A program made the translations under genes and the position numbers. The notes beneath the pieces were generated by a model. That model did not search any database. It was given only the letters and a program-made list of their open reading frames with translations, and was not told the DNA's origin. A stretch of DNA of 64,000 nucleotides from Ridgeia piscesae (lineage: Eukaryota; Annelida; Polychaeta; Sabellida; Siboglinidae): contig JAODUO010000860.1 in the NCBI GenBank assembly GCA_025642075.2, positions 62,001 to 126,000 of the forward strand, given 5' to 3'. Below, piece by piece: positions 26,722 to 37,095 of the stretch (the stretch's first letter is position 1; each line of letters begins with the position of its first letter).

Positions 26722-29700
26722 GTGGGTGAATCTACTTGGTTAGTTTAGTTAACTTTGTCCACCGACTCTCACCGCTTGTTTTGTCTGTGAGAGTTTTGTG
26801 TATTAACTTTAGCAGCTGAAAACCATTCTGCTTTAAGTTTGCAAATAAGCTGGTATTTTTAAAGAAACTGGTTGACTAAATGGAGGGGTTACAGGGTGTA
26901 AAAAAAACATACAGTTGATACATACACATAAATAGTTTTTAAAAGTAAATATGGTAAAATGTGAGTAGAAAAATTAAATATGGTTAAGAGTTAGATAATG
27001 TAAAATGATAATGTTATAAAAATATTGTAAATTTATATGCAATACATGATATCAATCTCACTGGTTTACAGTGTGCAGAGGATTGGCCCAGCTATTTACA
27101 AAGTACAGAGATTTGGACCAGCTACTCCACATTGGGCCATTTACTGAATCAATGCAATTGTACATAGCTTTTATCAAGTTGTTGCTGAAAATATGTTTAT
27201 TTAACCATAAACATTCGTACATATTAAAACGTCAAATGTTCTAATGAAATAAGTGTCTTTTAAACTTTTTAATCCGGAGGCATATGGTTGAAACCAGCAG
27301 TGTTTGACCCAAGTGTCAGACAGGAATGTAAATAAATATATATTGAATACATGACTCTAGTTGTATCTTTGCAAGAATGCTGATTAGTATCAAAGTATTC
27401 CTAACAATCTGTAGTTTGTACAAGTATTTATTTTATGACTTCATCATACAGAGTTTACCTGACTCTCAGCGAAAATTTATTGCTAGTATGGATTCACAAC
27501 ATAATTTAAAGCACAGATGTTCACCTGTAAACACAGGTCTTGATTTCATAATTGGCAGTACTCAGGCAATTTTTTATATAACACAGACCTATAATGTGTC
27601 TAAAATTTGTCACATAACTCCTATGAATTCCATGCCACCAAAGTAGGCATGACATTCTCTCAGTTTCCTGTGCATATCCTACTGAAAGCCTTTTTAGACT
27701 ACAGCTGTACTCATATTCCAGCAAATTTCCCGACTTTTCAACAAAATCAAATTAGCAGACAAATTTACATAAACACGTATATTTGTTCAGCTAATTCGAT
27801 GTTCTGGTAAGAAGATACGATTGGCGGAACTCGTGTGAAAGTCGTTGACAAACAGGCGTCTCCAGTGACAAAAAACAGTAAAGTTACACTCATGCTTCCT
27901 GAGTTCACACGACATGCAATAGTTGTGTCTTCTGTCAGTGTGTGTCGGGCTGTGTGAGGTCAGGTAGTCACAAGAAAGAACACGTGTAATTATCTTATTA
28001 ACTATGGTGAGACTAGTCCTTTGAAGAATGATGTCTTACACCAAATCATGAAACAGCGTTCTTTCAGGTCTTACAGCATTAGCCATGGGAAAATGTCTTA
28101 CAGCTGTGTCTACTAGGTGTATTTTAATTGCTAATGTTGGAAGCAGTCTGGCAGTATCATTCTCCAATTGTTGAGGTTTACTTGCTTTTTTCTCTTTTCG
28201 TCCTGTTCCTGGGGTCCCTAGTCTCCCATCTATGAATTGTTTAGTTTTTTTCAAATGACAATTCTAGAAGTCATTGATATTTTTATAGAGATAAATCTAC
28301 TTAATTTTTTTATAACATACTGGTAACCCAATTTTTTTAGAATCTTTGTTTACTGAAACCTAGATTTGATTGAATTACTTTTCATAATTTGTCATGCAGA
28401 AGATTAGGTTGCTGTATACTTGTGATGATGTAGTAATTAGTACACATAGCGTGCAGAAACATTAAACAAGTTAATAAGCCTAGATGACTGTATCATTATA
28501 AGCATGGCTGAAGTTTAATCAAATACCTTTTTATACCCCTGGTAATTTTTTTGTTATATGAATGCTTAATTATTCATAAGTCATTGCTTATCAATATTTC
28601 CAAGAAAGAGAAGATTGATATGATTTGCTCTGATACAAATGTGCGTAGCTATCTCAAAGTGATGTAAGATGTTGATTTATCTACCAAGACAACCATGCTT
28701 ATACTCAGTGCAGAAGGTAAATTAAAGAGATAAAAAGGCAATACATGTTATTATATATTTCAGTTACAATTGTTTTGCAGAAACGTATATATATCTTACA
28801 AATATTGGTTTATGATAATTAAACTATGATTGAACATTGTCATATGAGCATATAAATCTATACAGAGTGTGCTTTCCTGCATACACATTTTCAGCCACAA
28901 ATGAATAAACAACGCATTCCAAATTGACCCCAATTTAGGTTACATTTGAACCATGTCAATAAATGGTTGCATCAATCATAACTGCACAAAGCAACCACTT
29001 ACTACTCCATTGATGGATGTTATCAAATCAATCATTGGTGACAACATACGTTTTAGCAGGCAAGAGATAGACTGGCTCTCACAAGAGGAGTAACATTACC
29101 TCCAAATACCCCCCCCACACCTAGCCACTACACTGTCCCTGCCTGGGCAGTTCCTCATCTGACTGGGCGTTGAGGTCCAGCAGGATGCATTCCATCCATC
29201 ACAAGCTGTCATCTTGGTGTTCCTGATGATTAATGACCAAGAGTTTGCCCACCTACCTACACAAGTGGTCATTAATCTTGTGTGATAAGTTGACACTTGC
29301 TGCAACAGATGCCAGATGTCAGAGGCACAAGTTGCTCCAAACATCTGCTAATCACATAAACTGCAGGTATCGGGATAAGAAAGGTGTGACTGACAGGGTA
29401 GGGACACTCTCACACCATGGAAAATGTGTAGTTGTCAAAAAGTGTGGAATTGGAGTTAGGGTTAGCATCTTTATATATAGTTTTTCTAGTGTAGTAGAAA
29501 CTATAAAAAATAAACATCCTTGGGGGGAAATGTGGCGATGAGGGTACATTTTTTACTTGAGTATTATTTTGATTGTAGAATCAACAAAAACCCTCAAAGC
29601 AGAAACATTAGTCAGACACTGGATGTTTTGTCATTTCACATGGAGAAATATTGTCAATTAAAACATATTAGTAGGAAATTATTTGTGAGTACATATCTAT

Positions 29701-30017
29701 TCCTGTTATATTTTTTTAATGTAGTAATAATATTTTTTTAAACACTTGGCAAATTATACGTGTAAGAGATGAGAATGGGTGTAACTGTATTTCAGGTGTA
29801 TCTGGATGCAAGATAGTATAATTGAGACAAAATCCTGTGAACAGACCATTGGATTGTGTCAGGATATTTAGACTGTCCTGCTGCAGTAACTTGGTAGGTG
29901 CCCTGTGGAGTGAGTGTCCTGGTGTCACAGGTACCCACAAATGGCTGGTCAGAGTGTTGTTCAAATTGTTGACCACTGAGATTGTTGAAATAGTTAACTT
30001 AAGTACAACTATGACAC

Positions 30018-30306
30018 CTCTCTCTTTCTCCCACATATTTGCTCTCCTTCTTTCTCTCTTCTCTCTCTCTCTCTCTCCCCCTCACTCTCTCACTCTCTCT
30101 TTCCCTCCTGTCTCTCTGTCCCTCTCCCCTCTCTCTCCCTGTCCCCATCCTTCCACTAATCTCCCTCTCCCCCTCCTTCCATTAATCTCCCTCTCACCAT
30201 TTCTCCCAATCTTCAATATCCCTCTCTTTCCCTGCCTCATTCCATCCCTCCATTTTATTAATTACTTCACAACTCACACCGATGACTGACTTCCCCCCCC
30301 CCCCCC
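30018..30306. repeat. CT-rich polypyrimidine tract ending in poly-C
   Basis: Irregular CT/CCT sequence in intron 1 ends in a run of about 16 cytosines (about 30290-30306) and is similar in kind to 11645-12257. Confidence 0.85.
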
Positions 30307-30932
30307 GTGACTGTTACGCATCACAACACCGAGTATGTGAGGTGTGTTTTCAGGTTTGTCATAAGTCTCCGGGACTACTTAGATGAGACCCACTGACGGC
30401 CCATTAGGAGCAGTCATTTAATTTTAATTGGCAACTCCTGCCGAGCCAACAGGGCCGGGTTCTCAGTTGTTTGTGACCAGAGTCCATCAAAGCAGGACAG
30501 ATAGTTCAATTAAACTGCAATTATCTGACCTGTGTCTTTCTGCACTGAGCAAAGTGATTGTAAATAGAGCCATAGAGGGGCTGGCAGAAGGCTTGTTGAC
30601 AGGCCGGAGGTGTATGGTTTGTGGGAGTGGATTTGTTGTGGTGAGGTTTGTACAGGTATGGGGTGTTGTGACAAGTGCTTACTCTTCTGGCCAGATCACC
30701 CTACGCCACCCCTATGTCTGGTCAAGTCCTCCCACACGTAGAGTCTGAGTGGATCTTGATACTTTCTTTGTATCTCACATGTTGTTGGATATGGATACCT
30801 TCTTCTATTCTTAGAGTTTTGAACATTGCTACTTTCTTCTATCCGTGCAGTCTTTGGAATATATTTGTTCTATTTTTAAAGTCTTACAAAGTTAAATGAA
30901 TACTTTTGGTGTATCCTTAAAGTACGTTGTGT

Positions 30933-31300
30933 TTTGATACTTTATTCCATTCTTGCAGCCTTTTACATTGATACTTTATTCCATTCTTGCAGCCTTTTAC
31001 ATTGATACTTTATTCCATTCTTGCAGCCTTTTACATTGATACTTTATTCCATTCTTGTAGCCTTTTACATTGATACTTTATTCCATTCTTGCAGCCTTTT
31101 ACATTGATACTTTATTCCATTCTTGCAGCCTTTTACATTGATACTTTATTCCATTCTTGCAGCCTTTTCCATTGATACTTTATTCCATTCTTGCAGCCTT
31201 TTCCATTGATACTTTATTCCATTCTTGCAGCCTTTTACATTGATACTTTATTCCATTCTTGCAGCCTTTTACATTTATACTTTATTCCATTCTTGCAGCC
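30933..31300. repeat. 34-bp minisatellite, 11 copies, in intron 1
   Basis: Eleven units end in GCAGCC (one in GTAGCC) at 30960 and every 34 bases up to 31300. Each unit contains TTTATTCCATTCTTGCAG, a pyrimidine tract plus AG that looks like a 3' splice site. Degenerate relatives (GATACTTTCTTCTAT-type) surround the array from about 30745 to 31540, so the perfect array seems to have expanded from an older, longer one. Confidence 0.95.
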
Positions 31301-31576
31301 TTTTCCATTGATACTTTCCTTGTATTCTCAAAGAATGTTGGGTGTGGATACTGTTGTATTCTTAGGGTATGTTTGGACATTTGTATTTTCTATTCATAGA
31401 GTGCCTTGGATATTGATACTTTCTTATATTCTTTAAAGTAAGGTTGTTTACTAATTAGTTTATTCTGATACTTTCTTCCATACTCTGTCTGCTGGGCATT
31501 ACTAATTGTTCTATATTCTCAGTTTGTGACATTCATATTTTTTTAAACCCACCTGAATTTTTAAAATCTTTTACAG

Positions 31577-31717
31577 CTCCAACAGTCATATGATGACGAA
31601 GTGTTTGTGGGGGACCCCCGTGGACCCCCTGAAATACCCCCTCGCCATGCCAGTCTGGGGCCCCAGTCAAACAGGCGGTCGGCACGAAACAAACCACTGC
31701 CTCAGAGTCCAAAGCAG
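31577..31717 (+). CDS. Protocadherin gene A, exon 2 (cytoplasmic tail)
   Basis: The exon has 47 codons, phase 0 at both ends, bounded by TTTTACAG and CAG|GTATAC. It encodes a hydrophilic, proline-rich tail segment beginning LQQSYDDEVFVGD, with PPEIPPRHASLGP and KPLPQSPKQ. The PxxP stretches could bind SH3 or WW domains, which is an inference. The frame continues exactly from exon 1 (Q883). Confidence 0.85.
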
Positions 31718-31814
31718 GTATACCACCAAATTGGTTTCCTATTAATGTTATGTTTTTCCAATAAATGTATCTAATGGTGAAAACCATTTAACCTTTTTTT
31801 GGTTTGTAAGTTTG

Positions 31815-31960
31815 TTCTTTGGTTGAGTGCAGAAGAAAGAAAACCCGGCTTCAAATCCACTTGTTTCTGTTTTTAAGTTTGGTTGATTTTTTTTCACGTC
31901 ACATTGCACCAGTTCACTCCGCAGTACAAATGGGATGAATAATCTTTGACAGAAATTCCA
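31815..31960 (+). mobile_element. SINE relic, plus strand
   Basis: ACCCGGCTTCAAATCC resembles a B box with its flank, and CATTGCACCAGTTCACTCC matches the central SINE core. Head and tail are eroded. Confidence 0.45.
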
Positions 31961-32519
31961 GTTTGGCTGAATATTTCCCAGAAAAGTGTAGAAGATGATC
32001 AGTAGGTATGTTTATGGGTGTAGGTCTGTTTAAGTCTCAACTGTTCTGAGCAGTCTTTAGGTTTAGAATTTGTGGAAAATTATTTTCTTATCATGTGTAT
32101 TTTTAGGAACCAATGCAAAAAATGTGAAAAACAGATAGCAGTTTCACTTTCAATTAGTCAGAATGCAGTTTGTGTTGTTAATACATCAAGCATGCATGTT
32201 GCCCATATGTTGTCAGTTTGGTGTTTCATAGTAAAGTTATTCTGGACATGTACATGTTTAATTATTGTAATTACTTTACATTTTCTCATCACTAAAGCAC
32301 GGTCTATTTCATTATAATTTACATATTATTTTTATTCATTCCAAAGATATATGCAATAGTCTATGCATTTAGCATTGGTTTAATTGACGCATCCACTGCC
32401 AATAAAAGTTGCATGATCCAAAACGACAATTTGCATCTATATGTTCCACCACTAGGTGGAGCCACTGTGACAATGTATTTCCCCATGACCATGGTGTCAA
32501 CCAAACCATCTCCCCCATG

Positions 32520-32760
32520 CATTGTCGTTGGCTAGAGCATCGGATTCTGAACTGAGATAACCTGGGTTTTAATTCTGTGTTGTTATTTCGAAAAGTGGAC
32601 ACATTTCTTCAGTCTACATTGGTCCAGTTCAATCAACTATAAGAAATAATGAATGATTACTTGGGTATTGTTGGTACAGTGACTCAACAGGTAAAACACT
32701 TTGATCAGTTCTAAGGACTGGACACTGCACTGCATAAGGACTCACATTTTATACACGTAT
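32520..32760 (+). mobile_element. tRNA-derived SINE, plus strand
   Basis: The copy starts with GTTGGCTAGAGCATCGGATT, an A-box/anticodon-arm-like region, and a degenerate B box (GGGTTTTAATTC). It continues with the family core CTACATTGGTCCAGTTCAATC and ends with the tail CTAAGGACTGGACACTGC. The order of head, core and tail matches the minus-strand copies at 23.4, 40.7 and 42.2 kb. Confidence 0.75.
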
Positions 32761-32844
32761 ATATTTGTGTAGAAATGAAATATTTTTGCAATTATTGCAA
32801 CATGGCTAAATGCTTCCAAGAGAAGTTGAAATGGTGTTTGATTG

Positions 32845-32912
32845 AACAAATGCTCTGTGTAAAGCACTTTGATCCGTTATGACGACTGGATTCTGTACTA
32901 TATGAGAACTTA
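32845..32912 (+). mobile_element. SINE tail fragment
   Basis: The sequence CACTTTGATCCGTTATGACG, followed by ACTGGATTCTGTACTATATG, repeats the 3' tail of the copy ending at 32760. The tRNA-like head is missing. Confidence 0.5.
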
Positions 32913-33025
32913 CCTTAACTTTTTATATTGTGGAACTTTGTCAATTTATGCAACCACTTCTCAGTTACCAAAGAAGTTCTGTTACAACCCAGTATTGTTA
33001 TTACATTGTTGTAATTTTGGTGCAG

Positions 33026-33176
33026 AATGGCCACAGTCCACAGCGGAAAGAAGACATGGATAGCACATTCTCCGGGGACAACACCACCGACAGTGGCCAT
33101 GGGTCAAACGATGGCGAATCTGAGGCCCCAAAATCTCCATCCCACGTCACACAGCCACCATCTATACCACACAATG
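33026..33176 (+). CDS. Protocadherin gene A, exon 3 (cytoplasmic tail)
   Basis: The exon has 50 codons plus one base, bounded by GTGCAG and AATG|GTAAGC. It encodes an acidic, Ser/Thr-rich segment with TTDSGHGSNDGE. DSGxGS is shared with gene B (DSGRGS) and resembles the Ser-rich DSGxxS motif recognised after phosphorylation by beta-TrCP ubiquitin ligases; related DSGRG strings occur in vertebrate protocadherin tails. The single leftover G joins AC of exon 4 to give Asp. Confidence 0.85.
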
Positions 33177-33569
33177 GTAAGCTTGCACCGTTGACGTCAT
33201 TTCAGAGAAAAACTGGTGTCTATGAAAAATGCACAGTCCATGTAATTTTATTAGAATGTTCTCCTTCATTCTTGGTTAACCTCTGTCCTGAAAATGTTGA
33301 CTGTAGTTGCAAATGGTTGGGTTGTAATAATGTTTGGGTGCATAATACCAAGAAGCAATCAGTTGTTTACAAAGATATATTAAACCATTATAAAGAAATT
33401 GACAAAATGTACCAGTAGTACTACTTATAGTGTGGTTTAAAAGCAAGTAAAACGTAAAGTACTTTGAGCATTTGGATATTGTACTACAGTGTGTGTATAT
33501 AAGAATATACCTTTACCATTTTAATACATTATGGATGTGTTCATGTTTGTTTCTGTGTGACCCACACAG
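33177..33569 (+). other. Intron 3 of protocadherin gene A
   Basis: A 393-base phase-1 intron (GTAAGC to CACACAG). It holds another SINE-tail-like fragment at about 33450-33512 (AAAGTACTTTGAGCATTTGG, then TATATAAGAATATACC). Confidence 0.75.
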
Positions 33570-33895
33570 ACACCCCGAGACAAGAGACAAGTCACCCTCC
33601 CCCAGTGATTAGAACCATCGACGTCCCTCCAGGACCGCAGTGTGGCCGCTCAATAAGTCTGTCTGTGAGGAAGCCTGCTCTACCACAGCGAATACCAAGC
33701 CACAGTAGTGACACAGCTGACATGTACCGACACCCCTTCAACTACCACCCAACTGGCATGAAGCTGGATCCAGCCAATGGGGCATCGTCAATGTACAGTT
33801 CCCGTGACAACCATGTACAGTTTGCTATGGGCAATGATGACAGTTTCGTAGATGCCGACGGTCATAGGCGAGTCCGCCTGGCGAGTCAGGTGTGA
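33570..33895 (+). CDS. Protocadherin gene A, exon 4 (C terminus)
   Basis: The last coding exon (326 bases, stop TGA at 33893) begins with AC, which completes an Asp codon with the last base of exon 3, giving DTPRQETSHPP. It ends GHRRVRLASQV. The final four residues ASQV fit the class I PDZ ligand pattern x-S/T-x-hydrophobic. The same ending, RRIRIASQV, closes gene B, which independently supports both terminal exons and their frames. RRVRL weakly recalls the RVTF element of vertebrate delta-protocadherins that binds protein phosphatase 1, but the aromatic residue is missing. The full product is about 1088 residues. Confidence 0.88.
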
Positions 33896-34600
33896 ACTGC
33901 TGCGTTGTTGTAGCAACCAACAGTTTTAATATGAAAATGTGTTCTTAAGCTAAGGTGATGTCTGAGTGTAATTAAGTATTAAGTGTACATTTGTAAATAT
34001 ATATAATACAATGTATTTGTTTTGCACTGTCAGTTTGTAGGCATCAAGTTATCAACCCTCCAGAAATGTCAGGATGTTTCCAGAAATATGTCTGATTTGT
34101 GAATGCCGTAAACATATATTTTATTTCTGGTATTCTTGAATTCAGCTGTTCTGAAAATTCATTGATAATTAATTATTTACACGCATGACAAAATGTGTTC
34201 AAATTTTTTTTGAAACTGCCAAAGCATTTAATTTAACTATAATTATGCATTTTAAAATAAATTAGTTCTCGCACATCATTTTATATTGGGAGGGCTGCTA
34301 AGAATGAAGACATAATGAAATGTTGCTTGTGACAGATACAAAGTATAAAAAAATTTCATTGTACATATGTAATACAATTTAGACAGTCACAACAAACAAA
34401 ATGTGTACATATTTGTAAATACATTGTGATGTAATCTGCTGTCAGATTGAAAGGGATATACTTACTAATGTTTTATTGATGATTACTTGCTATTTTGTGC
34501 AATATTATAAAACACTATTTTAAGATTGTCAAATGGAAGCTAATGTTATGATTGGAGGAAATGTTTGTCAAGTTGATGGAATAAATTGGATTCAAAATTA
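33896..34600 (+). promoter_or_regulatory. Probable 3'UTR of gene A with Pumilio-type motifs and polyadenylation signals
   Basis: AT-rich sequence after the stop codon contains AATAAA at 34256-34261 and 34580-34585. Four matches to the Pumilio consensus UGUANAUA occur: 33992-33999 (TGTAAATA), 34360-34367 and 34404-34411 (TGTACATA), and 34414-34421 (TGTAAATA). The last two are almost adjacent. The true transcript end is not visible. Confidence 0.5.
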
Positions 34601-36619
34601 TTTTAAACAGTATAACCAACTTATTGCTCTGTGTTTCCTGAAGAAAGGTCATCAAAATATTGAAAAATACATTAGAAAATAAGAATACTGATCAGACATA
34701 TTTTATTATGTAAACTATTTTATATATCTTGAAAATGATGACTCGCATAGGTATATGTCTATCTGTCTAACCTGTAGTAACCATATTACTCATTAACAGC
34801 TGACAACGTTTGGTTCTTTACATACTTGTTGCTGGATATAACAGCGACAGTAGCACATGATTATGGCTTCAGTAGATGTGATGAACCAGGCTGATTCTTC
34901 AAGTATTAAACATAATGCCTTTGTTGATATTGATATGCCTTTTTTAGCAATTTCCTAAATATATGTTCTGTATATCGTAAGCTGTGTATAATAACACAGT
35001 TATATGCTGTACAGGTCGCTATCATGTAAGCACGCTATCGACGTCATTAATAAAGCTTGCAAGTGACGTTTCGTTCAAGTCTGTACGTGTTGGATTTTAC
35101 TATATCATAAAACGTCATGAGTGCTTTAAGGCTTTATTTGGAGAAGTGAAACTGATTATTTCTTATATGAGCAAAATGTATTCATTTCGTGGTTGTAACT
35201 ATGTTTGTTGCAAGAATTTCAATGGGTCACCATCACACACTTTACAACCAGCGTAAGGGAGGTTTCATCCATAAAATACGTGGGCAGTTTGGTTATAATC
35301 ATAACCATGTATTTGTTACAGTGGTGCCGCCTAGCGAGCGAAACACGTATCATTAATTTAGGAACGTGTTCATAAACGGGGCCAGTCACATGCCACATAT
35401 ATCCGGTGGAACCAAAGCAAAATGCAAAAAAACTTCACAAACTGATGAGACAAAACCCACTGCATGCCTAGGCCTTTATTTAACCTGGCTGACATCAAAA
35501 GCTTTGCCATTTAGATGGCAAATAAGGGTAAAAGTATGGAGCCTGCAATCTGAAAGGCAAAGCTTGTCGATAATTCACAAATTTTCTACTATTATGTGGG
35601 AGTATTTTTAAATTATAGGATGTGATCCATCGTCAATGTCAGTGAGTCCAAGACAGATTTTTCCATTTCTCTGTGTGAGTTATTATACCTCTGGATCTGC
35701 AAGCCCTACCCAACGTGTATTAACAAAAAACGGTGAGACTAGAACAGTTGTGTCAGTCCCAGCAACTCAATCCAGAGAAACGAACAAAACAGTACTGTTG
35801 AACTTGAACGATGTTGAGAGTGAGTGGCGGTGTCCATTGTCAATGTATCCACTGCGCTGAAAGTGTTCACACCTTTGAGTTGTCTTGTGCAATTGAGACG
35901 TCGGAATGGTGGCGTTGAAGACGGCGTATCAATAGCCGCAACGCAATCGTCTCCTCTCCTGAAGAAGTGATATGACGTAATCCGCCTTATATAACCATTG
36001 ATTGGTCTGTGAATGATTGACAGGTGTAGGCGTGGCATCTGAGCCACCCAGCGGATTCAACAAGTCGGCGTCAGTGAATCGTGTCCAATGATGACAGCCG
36101 ACTAAGGAGCTTCTGTGAGACGCTATCATTCAGACGCCCGTTTTGTTGTCGCCACAAGCAACCCTTTATTATGCTATCTTATTTCGACAGGTGTATAGAG
36201 ACTGTACACTGGAGATTGTTAACGATTGGTCAACCAAAGAGTAGTGTCAGGTAACGCAGGACAGAACGGCGAGCTTAGGCTATACAAATGAGATCGGTTC
36301 CAGGCTGGTTTTCGGCGCGTGCGTCTGTTGGTCTGGACACAAATCGCTAACCTGGAATAGGATATTTTGACAGCGACAGAAGTTTGATAGTGAATAACTA
36401 GACTACTACAAATTGCCCCTACCACCCGGTAGTTGATTATTGTTGGCGATAGCGTACTGCCATGTAAAACCACATGTGGGGGATTCACGTTGTCATAGTT
36501 ATATATTTCGGCAGTTATCAACGGTTAATTCCTAAACGTGTTCAGTTGTCGAAGGAACACTATGTTTCGAGCTGTGTCTAACACAACCACACTAATGTTA
36601 GCCAGATTGCACAAGTCAT
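34601..36619. other. No gene recognised
   Basis: Unique sequence with short, unrecognised open frames. The stretch 35,880-36,530 is richer in CpG but has no clear exon. Confidence 0.5.
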
Positions 36620-37095
36620 GGTGGCGCGAAGGTTTCGTGACGATACATTTAAAGTGCATGCCTATGACACGGTTAGTGAAAATCATGGTTCTTTTTGAGC
36701 AAGCAGGTTTTAGCTGTATAAAACATATCCACTGTATTACAATTGGAAACCTTAATTATTACAGCCGACATATTCATCAATAAAATTAATGTCACAATGA
36801 CTCACTGTGATCTCACTCTAGTCGCGCAACTTTATGACGTCAGCGGGGATGTTTCTAGGTGGAACCAATCATATTACACAAAACAACTTACGCGGACGTT
36901 TGACGTAAGTTCGAACAATCGTAAAAAAACACGCGAAGCGTTATAAACAGTGTACGTAATACGTACTATTCCCCGCTGGCGTCATCTCTTATTTCTCCTT
37001 CCGATTTCCTGGCGCAAATTGTAAACTTTTCTACTTTAAAACTTATAACTATTTACCTATCTAATTTGCGAAAACTGGTCACATTATTTGTTATT
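36620..37095 (+). repeat. Diverged repeat, copy 1 (partner 45630-46190)
   Basis: Three collinear blocks match the partner in the same orientation. The first is GACACGGTTAGTG followed by TTTTAGCTGTATAAAA and a CAATAAA-like run. The second is TGACGTCAGC, then ACGTTTGACGTA, then an ACGCGCGAA-like run. The third is TAATTTGCGAAAACT. Sequence between blocks has drifted or changed length. No terminal inverted repeat was found. Confidence 0.65.

Larger units (their letters stand above)
26722..31576 (+). other. Intron 1 of protocadherin gene A
   Basis: A 4.9-kb intron bounded by GTGGGT and TTTTACAG, phase 0. If it were retained, the frame would stop after VGESTWLV (26747), giving a short-tailed receptor; AATAAA near 27332 could polyadenylate such a transcript. 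It contains a CT-rich tract (30018-30290) ending in a poly-C run, a unique block at 30,310-30,640 with ATTTAATTTTAATTGG-type homeodomain cores, and the 34-bp minisatellite. Confidence 0.8.
31718..33025 (+). other. Intron 2 of protocadherin gene A, SINE-rich
   Basis: A 1.3-kb phase-0 intron (GTATAC to GTGCAG) largely made of plus-strand SINE-related pieces: a relic at about 31815-31960, a fuller copy at 32520-32760 and a tail fragment at about 32845-32912. Confidence 0.75.
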
